NCBI GenBank assembly: GCA_012744275.1
Contig: JAAYIE010000036.1
Location: 1-53,519, forward strand
Direction of reading: 5' to 3'
Length of the DNA: 53,519 nucleotides
DNA from: Desulfobulbaceae bacterium
Lineage (GTDB): Bacteria > Desulfobacterota > Desulfobulbia > Desulfobulbales > Desulfobulbaceae
Part shown: one piece after another, positions 44,787-51,817 of the stretch
How the letters are laid out: each line of letters begins with the position of its first letter
Position numbering within the stretch: the first letter of the stretch is position 1
Notes under the pieces: generated by a model
Database searches by the model: none
Told to the model about the DNA's origin: nothing
What the model saw: the letters and a program-made list of their open reading frames with translations, nothing else
Position numbers and translations under genes: made by a program

Positions 44787-45257
44787 ATGGCTGGTATTTT
44801 TAAGGCAACCGACATCCTTCTGGCTGCCCAGGAGGTGGAAACACGGGGCGAGGTGTTTTACAACCGCCTGGTGGAAACAGCAACAGACGAAAAGCTGAAG
44901 GAAACCTTCCGCTTTTTAGCAGATGAAGAAGTCAAACACCGAGAAATCTTCCGCAAACTCTACGAGCGGCTGGGCCAGGTGGAGTTACCTCCTTGGGCCG
45001 AGGAGGACGAATACGCCAGTTATCTGACCTTCCTCATTGACTCCCACACCCTGTTTCGCCTGGGCGATGTGGACAAGATCAGGGAATTTACCGGCAGCCG
45101 GGAAGAAGCTATAGAAACAGCCATGGGCTTTGAAAAGGATACGATTCTCTTTTTCACCGAAATGCGCGACTTTGTGCCCGAGGGAGAAAAGAAATATATC
45201 CAGGACTGCATTGAGGAAGAACGCGCCCATCTGCGCCTATTGGCCAGCCTGCTCTGA
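44787..45257 (+). CDS. Rubrerythrin-type ferritin-like protein without rubredoxin domain
   Basis: 156 residues forming a four-helix ferritin-like domain. Di-iron ligand motifs are visible as AAQEVETRGEVFYNRL, DEEVKHREIF and a closing EEERAHLRLL. No C-terminal rubredoxin domain is present, so it is an erythrin-type protein; it may reduce hydrogen peroxide or bind iron. It is the last gene of the hdr-flx operon, with a strong terminator 29 bases after its stop. Placement suggests protection or iron supply for the iron-sulfur-rich complex. Confidence 0.9.
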   Translation: MAGIFKATDILLAAQEVETRGEVFYNRLVETATDEKLKETFRFLADEEVKHREIFRKLYERLGQVELPPWAEEDEYASYLTFLIDSHTLFRLGDVDKIREFTGSREEAIETAMGFEKDTILFFTEMRDFVPEGEKKYIQDCIEEERAHLRLLASLL

Positions 45258-45285
45258 TTCCTTCCTCCTTGCTGACATTCGATAT

Positions 45286-45318
45286 AAAAATGGGCGATAC
45301 TCTATTCGCCCATTTTTT
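45286..45318 (+). terminator. Intrinsic terminator of hdr-flx operon
   Basis: Twelve-pair stem AAAAATGGGCGA/TCGCCCATTTTT (45286-45297 with 45306-45317), eight-base loop, and a T run at the end. Because the stem begins with A and ends with T, it also works leftward, for the ModE-type gene that ends about 260 bases to the right. Confidence 0.9.
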
Positions 45319-45576
45319 GTGCCTTCCGAAAGACCACCGGCCTTTCAGTTCCAAACCAAAGGTGATCTCAAAGCGTTTTGGGAGTATGGTGTGGACGCAC
45401 TTGCGGCATTCTCCGCTACATTGACCGAGTAACAATTTATAAGGACAAAGGTGGTAAGGGCACTGGCGACAGCTAATGATCGTATTGGCAAAAAGCAGCC
45501 TTCCGACAGTAGCCAAACACCAGGCTATACGGAACAAGTCTAGCGGAGAACAGCCAGGTGAGCTAAGCCAAGCCTA
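45319..45576. other. Non-coding stretch with possible ORF remnant
   Basis: About 258 bases. On the plus strand a reading frame continues FQTKGDLKAFWEYGVDALAA through a TAA into another open stretch up to about 45543, giving the impression of a broken gene. I recognise no family, so it is noted only as possible decay. Confidence 0.3.
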
Positions 45577-45960
45577 TTACTCTATTCGCTCCTGCTCTAT
45601 CCACCCCTGAAATCGCCGCACCAACTGCGCAAAGTCCTCAATGGCCCGCTTGCCTGCGTCAGTCAGCCAGGCCCCCCCGCCGCGCCGTCCGCCCACCTGT
45701 TTTTCTACTAATGGTTCCGGAGCAAGGGCATTCATATCTTCAATGAGATGCCAAGCATGACTGAAACTCATTTGCATGGATTTTGCGGCAGCCGAAACTG
45801 ATCCGTATTCCTCGATACGTTCAAGCAGTACGACCCTCCCCCATGAAAGGTACGTTTTGCCCTCTCTTTCTATCCATACCCGTCCTTTGATCTGCAGGCC
45901 ATTACTGACCTGACTGAAGGCCAAGGCGTTACGCTCATTTTTTTTTGGTAGTTTGGGCAT
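45577..45960 (-). CDS. ModE-family regulator, DNA-binding domain only
   Basis: 127 residues from the ATG at 45960 (136 from 45987; neither start has a good ribosome site). It is the winged-helix domain of the molybdate regulator ModE: GRVVLLERIEEYGSVSAAAK, MSFSHAWHLIEDMN, GGRRGGGAWLTDAGKR. The C-terminal molybdate-binding MOP domains of E. coli ModE are absent, so it belongs to the short ModE-type group, whose effectors are often unknown. It is transcribed divergently from the cytochrome gene; 142 bases separate the two ATGs. A dyad ATGCATGCAT lies at 45982-45991. It is a candidate regulator of the cytochrome. Confidence 0.88.
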   Translation of the reverse strand: MPKLPKKNERNALAFSQVSNGLQIKGRVWIEREGKTYLSWGRVVLLERIEEYGSVSAAAKSMQMSFSHAWHLIEDMNALAPEPLVEKQVGGRRGGGAWLTDAGKRAIEDFAQLVRRFQGWIEQERIE

Positions 45961-46102
45961 ATTAGTCTCGCTATTGGTTGAATGCATGCATGTTGCTAGC
46001 AGGTAAAATTATCTTGCTTTTTCATTATGCTTTTATAAGTATAACGAAAATATGCGCCCCCTTTGCTCGCCACAGGAAAATTTTGCATGTAAGCAGGCAC
46101 CC

Positions 46103-47410
46103 ATGAAAAGAATCTCCAAAAAAATGCTACTGGCCTTGGGTTTAGTCGGTCCGCTCCTTTTGGCGCACGCCAATGCCGAAGAGCAGAAAGCCAAAACCAT
46201 AGCCGAATTGGTCGCCAGGTACGATTCCTCGTCCTGTGTCGACTGCCACATGAAAGAGTATGATGAATGGAATAAATCCTTGCATGCTCGCTCTATTTTT
46301 GGGCCGTTGGAAGTCGGTCGTACAGCAGCTACCTTTATCACCACCATAGAAAATGGTCTCAAGGAGTGGCCACATTCCGGGGTGAAAACTCGAGAAGATG
46401 TTGGCGTCAAACATTTAATGGTTTGCGCTAAGTGCCACCTGCCACAATTGCAGGACGCAGAAGACAGTGTTGCCAGAGAAATCGTGCAAAACCTCTACGC
46501 CTTTGCCGAAGATCCGGAGGATGAGGAGATCAAAGATACCCTGCTCTCCCTGAATATCAACTGTCTGGTCTGCCATAACCGCAACGCTATTACCCACAAA
46601 TGGACAGAAGGCTATCCAGACGTAAAAACTGTCTATGGCTCAAAAACCGGGCCCCATGACGATCCAGCCTATCCCACCATGAAGGCAAGCACAATCATGG
46701 GGGAGAGTATCCTTTGCGGCCAATGCCATGGTTTAGGCCCCAACTTTGAACTGGACAATCCCACCCAATGCGCCACCCTGTATGGCTCGCATCTTTTTGC
46801 CTACATTCCGGATGGCGGCAAGCATACCTGTCAAGAATGCCACATGCGCAAAAGCGGATTGGGCCATGATATGCAAGCCTATCGCTCTCCGGAAATGGTT
46901 AAAATGGCGCTTGATGTGGAGGTAGAGGCAAACGCCTTTCAATGGCGGGATGTCAACACCATGACTCCTGCAGCCCACTTGCTGGTGGAAATCACCAACA
47001 AGGCGGGTCACGCCATTCCGGACGGCTGACCGACCCCAAACCGGGTGGCACTGTATGTGACCGCGAAAACATTGGATAACAAGGTATTCTACACCAACGA
47101 AAAAATCTATATGCCCATACCGCAACAGCTTGGACGTGGGCAAAAAATGGGCCGGGGACCCTATGAGAAAAGCGGCCTGATCCATGATTCAGCCCTGCCG
47201 CCTCGCAAAACAACCAAGGAATCCTTCATGATTCCAGTTTACACAGAGAGCGAGGAGGAAGGGAAACTCATCCGCACCCAGATTGCCCAGGATTTTGTGG
47301 TGGAAGTGGAAATCTGGTACCTGCCCTACGGTAAAAAGGATGACCCAGGCAATGCACAGAAATGGTTTAGTGTGACAAAAAATCTGCATCTTCCGGCTGA
47401 CGAAAAATAA
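46103..47410 (+). CDS. Five-heme cytochrome c, candidate selenoprotein (in-frame TGA)
   Basis: Exported multiheme cytochrome with signal peptide MKRISKKMLLALGLVGPLLL-AHANA. The ATG at 46103 is preferred over 46052 because it begins the signal. Five CxxCH motifs: residues 45-49, 108-112, 154-158, 205-209 and 243-247. The frame meets one TGA at 47027-47029 (residue 309, after NKAGHAIPDG) and then stays open in the same frame for 126 more codons to a TAA at 47410, with no frameshift. Related cytochromes often carry Cys just after this Gly-His motif. A SECIS-like hairpin follows. Read as selenocysteine, the protein has 435 residues. From memory, Geobacter ExtKL is a comparable selenocysteine multiheme cytochrome. 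If TGA is a stop, a 308-residue product remains. Likely periplasmic or surface electron carrier. Confidence 0.8.
47027..47063 (+). promoter_or_regulatory. In-frame TGA plus candidate bacterial SECIS hairpin
   Basis: The TGA is followed by C. A hairpin pairs CGG-U (47042-47046, one bulge) with ACCG (47060-47063) and CAC (47049-47051) with GTG (47057-47059), with two G bulged at 47047-47048. The loop is TGTAT (47052-47056). The loop begins 23 bases after the TGA and has G as its second base, in line with the usual bacterial SECIS rule. The stem is short and bulged, so the call rests on the open frame as much as on the fold. Confidence 0.5.
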
Positions 47411-47442
47411 TCCCCCGTTATTGGCGCTTTAGTCGGATAAAC

Positions 47443-47468
47443 GGGCAGGACGCGGCAGCGTCTTGCCC
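47443..47468 (+). terminator. Strong hairpin after cytochrome gene, no U tract
   Basis: Eleven-pair stem, GGGCAGGACGC (47443-47453) with GCGTCTTGCCC (47458-47468), one G-T pair and a GGCA loop, 32 bases after the cytochrome stop. No T run follows, so it may protect the 3' end or separate expression of the DUF169 gene. Confidence 0.45.
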
Positions 47469-47622
47469 AACTCCTTCCCTTGAAAGACTTTAAAAGCAGA
47501 CCAAGGGAAGGCGGTATGCTCAGTTGCTGTACATGTGTTTCCTCTTATTCAGCAACTACCACAATGGGCTGCCAAAATCCGTGCCAAATCTTATTCTCTT
47601 CATTTCTTCCAGGAGTACACGA

Positions 47623-48408
47623 ATGACGCACCATAATTACGGCGAAGCCCAGGAATTCCTCATGCGTGAGTTGCGGCTCATGACCGCACCCATTGCCATC
47701 AAATATTTTTTTGACGAGCAGGAGCTTGAAGCTTTCCGGGCCAAAGCTTCCCACTATGTGCCGGTTAAACCGATCACCTTCTGCCAGGCCGAAATTGGCG
47801 CTCGCATGGAAGATCTTGCCGTGCTGGTTGAGCCAAAGAAATTAGGCTGTGCCAATGCCCGTTATGTCTTTGGCTGGAAGGACTTTGACGAGGCGGAGGT
47901 AAAAAGCCACATTAAATACTGCCAGGATATGGATCAGGCCCAACGTTTCGTCCAAAGTAAACCCAGGCTGCAGGACGACAGAACACTCCTGGCCGTGGCA
48001 GTGGCTCCTCTGGCGCTCGCTACAGAACAACCTGATGTTGTCCATTTTTACTGTGACAACATGCAGGCCTATCACCTGATTGGAGATTGGATGGCCAGCC
48101 AGGATGTGCATCCATTCAGGCCTTCCCTGTCCATCAATTCCGCAGCCTGCGGCGGTAATGTCTTCAGTCATAACGCCCAACAGGCCAACATGTTTCTTGC
48201 CTGCAGCGGCAGCTACAATTCCGGTAAAACAGAACGGGGAGAACTCAACGTCTCCTTTCCCTTCAGTCATCTGCCGGATATGATTACACGCATGCAAAAG
48301 CGCATTGAAGAAAAGGGTGGTGTTTCCATTACCCGTCTCGGTAACCCCTTTCCAGGGGCGGATATCTGCAAGAACTGCCCCCTGATCAGCTTCAAAAAAG
48401 CCAACTGA
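47623..48408 (+). CDS. DUF169 family protein
   Basis: 261 residues from the ATG at 47623 (AGGAG upstream; a frame open from 47524 has no ribosome site). The family is recognised by AITFCQ-like PITFCQAEIGARM, KKLGCANARYVFGW and the closing GNPFPGADICKNCPLISF. DUF169 proteins occur mainly in anaerobes and archaea; function is unknown, and the conserved Cys suggest metal, heme or thiol chemistry. It is on the same strand as the cytochrome, 212 bases downstream, and ends at a bidirectional terminator shared with trxA. No signal peptide is seen, so it should be cytoplasmic. Confidence 0.85.
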   Translation: MTHHNYGEAQEFLMRELRLMTAPIAIKYFFDEQELEAFRAKASHYVPVKPITFCQAEIGARMEDLAVLVEPKKLGCANARYVFGWKDFDEAEVKSHIKYCQDMDQAQRFVQSKPRLQDDRTLLAVAVAPLALATEQPDVVHFYCDNMQAYHLIGDWMASQDVHPFRPSLSINSAACGGNVFSHNAQQANMFLACSGSYNSGKTERGELNVSFPFSHLPDMITRMQKRIEEKGGVSITRLGNPFPGADICKNCPLISFKKAN

Positions 48409-48495
48409 GCCAGCAGCCAATCACCCCCAAAACAGGACTAGGTCTTGTAGGCCACTTGCAGCTGCAACCCTGAACAACCTTGAAAACGGCATAAA

Positions 48496-48526
48496 AAAAC
48501 ACAGGGCCTGTCTGACCCTGTGTTTT
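48496..48526. terminator. Bidirectional terminator between DUF169 gene and trxA
   Basis: Eleven-pair stem AAAACACAGGG/CCCTGTGTTTT (48496-48506 with 48516-48526) with a nine-base loop, A-rich before and T-rich after. It can serve both convergent genes. Confidence 0.85.
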
Positions 48527-48570
48527 CCTTTCCCTGTGGCGCATAGATGATAGCGCCCTTTTTGCTTGTA

Positions 48571-48885
48571 TCAGCCTTCGTTGATCATCTGCAGAACTTT
48601 TGGCTTCTGCTGCAGACCCTTGACACGCTTGACCTCTTCTCCCTTTTTGAAGAGCAGCAGGGTCGGGTAGCTTTCCACCTTGTATTTGGCTGTAGCATCC
48701 TTGTTGGCATCAAAATCAATTTCGCCAATACTGACGCCATCAACATCCTTGGCAATATCTTTCAAGACAAAACGCAGCATCTTGCAAGGACCGCAGGTCT
48801 TGGAATAAAAAATAACCAGAGCCTTGTCTGCTTTAATGACCTCATCGAGTTGTGCGCTATCGAGTTCCAGTACTTCTGTTGCCAT
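48571..48885 (-). CDS. trxA: Thioredoxin
   Basis: 104-residue thioredoxin fold. The active site YSKTCGPCK has Cys31 and Cys34; the more common WCGPC has Trp in place of Thr here. The cis-Pro is in VESYPTLLLF. It lies 25 bases downstream of trxB on the same strand, so it is the direct electron acceptor of that reductase. The two follow the sulfotransferase gene. Confidence 0.94.
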   Translation of the reverse strand: MATEVLELDSAQLDEVIKADKALVIFYSKTCGPCKMLRFVLKDIAKDVDGVSIGEIDFDANKDATAKYKVESYPTLLLFKKGEEVKRVKGLQQKPKVLQMINEG

Positions 48886-48910
48886 GCAATACCTCCTTAT
48901 GAATGTATGA

Positions 48911-49843
48911 TTACTTTGTCAGGGATTTCACATATCTGGCCGCTGCCTGGGCGGCATAGGCGCCGTCGCTGCAGGCGGTGACAATCTGGCGCAGCATCTT
49001 GCTATTGATATCGCCTGCACCAAAGATGCCCGGCACCTTGGTGGCCATCCACTCATCGGTTTCAATATAACCGAATTTATTAAGAATCCCCAAGTTTTCA
49101 AAGGCCTGTGCAGTCGGTTCAAGGCCAATGTATTCAAAAGCACCGTCCGTTTCGACCACGATTTCCTCGCCGGTCTTAGACGACTTGGCCCGCACCTTCT
49201 CCATGCGTTCGCCACCGATGAATTCAATAATATCGTGCCACTCGTAGATCTTCACATTGGGCATAGCGCGCAGTTTGTCGCAGGCGCTCGGGTCAGCAGT
49301 GAGATCCAGCATGGTGATAACGGTCAGTTCAGTGGCAATACTGGCCAGGTAGAGGGATTCCTCCACGGCGGAGTTACCGCCGCCAATAACCACGACCCGT
49401 TTGCCACGATACTGGGCACCGTCACAGATGGCGCACCAGCTCAGACTGCCTCCGGCAAAATCTTCTTCACCCGGTACGCCCAAACGGCGCGGCATGGTAC
49501 CGGTAGCGATGATGACTGACTTGCAACGATAGATTGGCCCTTCTTCGCAGTGGAGAATTTTGTCGTCGCCATCCAGTTCAATGCGATTGACCGTGCCATA
49601 GTCGAACTCCACGCCCATCTCCTGAGTGTGTTCAAACATCTTGATAGCCAGTTCAGCACCGTTGATGATGCCGGTAGCGGGATAATTTTGCACTTCCAGG
49701 GTGTTGACTACCTGGCCGCCCGGAGCAAGTTTGTCCAGCAGCAACAGATTCAGGTTTGCCCGCTTCGCATAAATTGCAGCGGTCATGCCTGCAGGTCCTG
49801 CGCCAATAATCACCAGATCATAGCTTTTCGTGGTATCACTCAT
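48911..49843 (-). CDS. trxB: Thioredoxin reductase
   Basis: 310 residues, low-molecular-weight flavoprotein. FAD motif VIIGAGPAGMTAAIYA near the start, redox-active CAIC (137-140) in LSWCAICDG, an NAD(P)H-binding GGGNSAVEESLYLA, and the closing GAGDINSKMLRQI-like flavin motif are all present. The pyridine-nucleotide domain cannot be assigned to NADPH or NADH by eye. It is co-transcribed with trxA and lies 73 bases after the arylsulfate sulfotransferase gene. Confidence 0.95.
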   Translation of the reverse strand: MSDTTKSYDLVIIGAGPAGMTAAIYAKRANLNLLLLDKLAPGGQVVNTLEVQNYPATGIINGAELAIKMFEHTQEMGVEFDYGTVNRIELDGDDKILHCEEGPIYRCKSVIIATGTMPRRLGVPGEEDFAGGSLSWCAICDGAQYRGKRVVVIGGGNSAVEESLYLASIATELTVITMLDLTADPSACDKLRAMPNVKIYEWHDIIEFIGGERMEKVRAKSSKTGEEIVVETDGAFEYIGLEPTAQAFENLGILNKFGYIETDEWMATKVPGIFGAGDINSKMLRQIVTACSDGAYAAQAAARYVKSLTK

Positions 49844-49916
49844 GGTGTGCCTCTTTTTCCGTTACTATGAATGAAGGGGTAGCAAATCGCCTTCTCTCCG
49901 TTAATAATGGTCTATT

Positions 49917-51785
49917 TTACAGCGCTACATGTACCCCAGTTTCATACTTTTTGTCATCAACAATCAACCTGATAGCAAAGGAGCCAGCAAGTCCCTTGCG
50001 GCTTATCGGGAACTCCACCGCCCGTTCATCAGCCTCCTGGAAGGTGCCAACGCACATGGCCAGGAAGGGCCGCTTGGTGGTGGGAACAAAGTAGCCAACG
50101 GTTTGCGCCCCCTCCAAAAGGAGCATGACCATCTGCCCCTTTTCAAAGGTGGCCTTGAGAATGATGCGGTCTTCTTCCAGGCCGATCTTGACATTGTATT
50201 TATCCGGCACTTCGCCGCCCGGTTCAGTATCCGGGATGGTGAGGAATTGTTCGGTCACGCCCAGATCACCCAGGAGTTCTCCCTTGCCGAAGCTGAGCAC
50301 ATCCTCCCTGCAGTAGGGTTGCAGCTTCTCGGCACGGTAGTAGTTGGCGGGCAAATGCATCTCGTACACGATCGTGTCGTCCTTGAGCTCGACAGTAATT
50401 GAGTTCAAGACCAGATCCTTTTCATCGTCACCGCGCACCTGCGCCGGCGGCTTGTTCAGGGTTTCACCCTTGAACCGGCCGATACCGCCCGAATGCACCA
50501 TGTAGTGGCCTTCGCCGTAGTATTCCACGTTGCAGATATAGGTGGAGAAAAAGTCTTCGCCGCGCTCCTTGCCAAACTGCCAGACCTGTTCGATCTCCAT
50601 CTTGCTGGTGTCGATGCGGTAGCGCACTCCGCGGGAAAAGTTGTCCTTGGCAGGCACATAGTTTTCCTTACGCTTGCCACGCCAGTGGCCGTTATCAAAA
50701 CACATGATATCGCCATCGGGCACCACCACGCAGGCGTGCTGCTCATACTGCCAGTCAAAATTCTTGACATCGCCCACGGGCTTGAAAAAGTACTTGTCCA
50801 CCATGTCCTGGGGCCAGTTGTCCGGGTCGCCGATAATCCAGTTGAGCTTGCCAGAATCATAGTCAATGTTGATGACCGCGTCCTGATGCCTGCCGGAAAG
50901 AGTGAGGCTGTGGGTTTTCTTGTCGTACCAGACCGCATTGTTGTGGAACCAGTCGTGCTCGTCCTGGCTGCCGGAGCCGCCCACATCCTGGGGCAGCGAC
51001 TTCTGATAATCCCAAGACTTGAGGATAGCGCCGGTATTGCGGTCAACCAGAACGCACATGTCTTCCACTGTGCCCCGGGGCGGGTCCTGGGTGAGGATGA
51101 GCAGGTTGCCATCTTCCATCTCAAACTGATCGTGGTGATAGCCGCCGGGAATGCGGAATTCCTTGTAGATCTTGCCGATCATGCCCATCTCATAGATGCC
51201 GGTGGTGTGGTAGGGCGGCATAAGCAAACGATGGGTGCCCACCAGCAGACGGCCGTTTTTCACCCGCTTGATGTCAAAGGCAAGATTCAGGGTGCAGTAC
51301 CAGCGCGGATCACCCTTGTAGTCATATCCGGCCACCAGGGCCGCGGTGGTGGGGCCGACAAACATGAGATTGTCCTGAAAGTAATCGGACGTGGTCTCCA
51401 TTTTGGTGGGGAGTTTCACCTTGTCCGGCAGGGCTTCGGTCTTGATAATGACACTTTTTTTAGCGCCACTGCCAAGTTTCAGCTCAACCGTATTGTCAGA
51501 GCCGCCGTAGAGGCCATACACCGGGATGACATGCTCGGTGGCAGCGGGAAGATCAAAATGCATGTCTCCGTCTGCCTGCCTGCCCTTCACGTTAACAGTG
51601 ACAGTTTCAGGCTTATCGGTCTTGAACATGATCAGGGCGGTGAGTGGTGCGATCAGGTAGGGGTTGAGTTGCACAAAGGGCTGCTCAAAGCTGTGGCTCC
51701 CTTTTTTGTATGCAGCCAGAAAAGCCTGTTCCGCCTGGTACTGCTCGGTGATGATGTGGTCGAATTGTTTGAATTTAACGCTCAT
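49917..51785 (-). CDS. Arylsulfate sulfotransferase (AssT family), no signal peptide
   Basis: 622 residues from the ATG at 51785, which has AGGAGG upstream. An open frame extends to 52337 but crosses the transporter gene and is not used. The family is recognised from GGYHHDQFEMEDGNLLIL, DEHDWFHNNAVWYDKK, LTLSGRHQDAVINIDYDSG, WQYEQHACVVVPDGD, and YMVHSGGIGRF, with several conserved His expected in the active site of this PAPS-independent enzyme, which moves sulfate from one phenolic ester to another. Well-studied homologues in E. coli and Salmonella are periplasmic; this one has no signal, so it should act in the cytoplasm. It is followed by trxB and trxA and preceded by an SLC13 transporter. 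Confidence 0.9.
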   Translation of the reverse strand: MSVKFKQFDHIITEQYQAEQAFLAAYKKGSHSFEQPFVQLNPYLIAPLTALIMFKTDKPETVTVNVKGRQADGDMHFDLPAATEHVIPVYGLYGGSDNTVELKLGSGAKKSVIIKTEALPDKVKLPTKMETTSDYFQDNLMFVGPTTAALVAGYDYKGDPRWYCTLNLAFDIKRVKNGRLLVGTHRLLMPPYHTTGIYEMGMIGKIYKEFRIPGGYHHDQFEMEDGNLLILTQDPPRGTVEDMCVLVDRNTGAILKSWDYQKSLPQDVGGSGSQDEHDWFHNNAVWYDKKTHSLTLSGRHQDAVINIDYDSGKLNWIIGDPDNWPQDMVDKYFFKPVGDVKNFDWQYEQHACVVVPDGDIMCFDNGHWRGKRKENYVPAKDNFSRGVRYRIDTSKMEIEQVWQFGKERGEDFFSTYICNVEYYGEGHYMVHSGGIGRFKGETLNKPPAQVRGDDEKDLVLNSITVELKDDTIVYEMHLPANYYRAEKLQPYCREDVLSFGKGELLGDLGVTEQFLTIPDTEPGGEVPDKYNVKIGLEEDRIILKATFEKGQMVMLLLEGAQTVGYFVPTTKRPFLAMCVGTFQEADERAVEFPISRKGLAGSFAIRLIVDDKKYETGVHVAL

Positions 51786-51817
51786 AATGTCCTCCTGAAT
51801 AGGTGTTAATACAGCGT

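Noticed and set aside
47027-47029. TGA as a frameshift or simple nonsense mutation making the cytochrome a pseudogene
   Set aside because: Both sides are in the same frame with no other defect, the position is one expected to hold Cys or Sec, and a SECIS-like fold follows. A point mutation cannot be excluded without comparison.
50493-51809. 438-codon open frame on the plus strand opposite the sulfotransferase
   Set aside because: Mirror frame of a conserved gene with strong codon bias; composition rich in Val, His and Ile without domain motifs.
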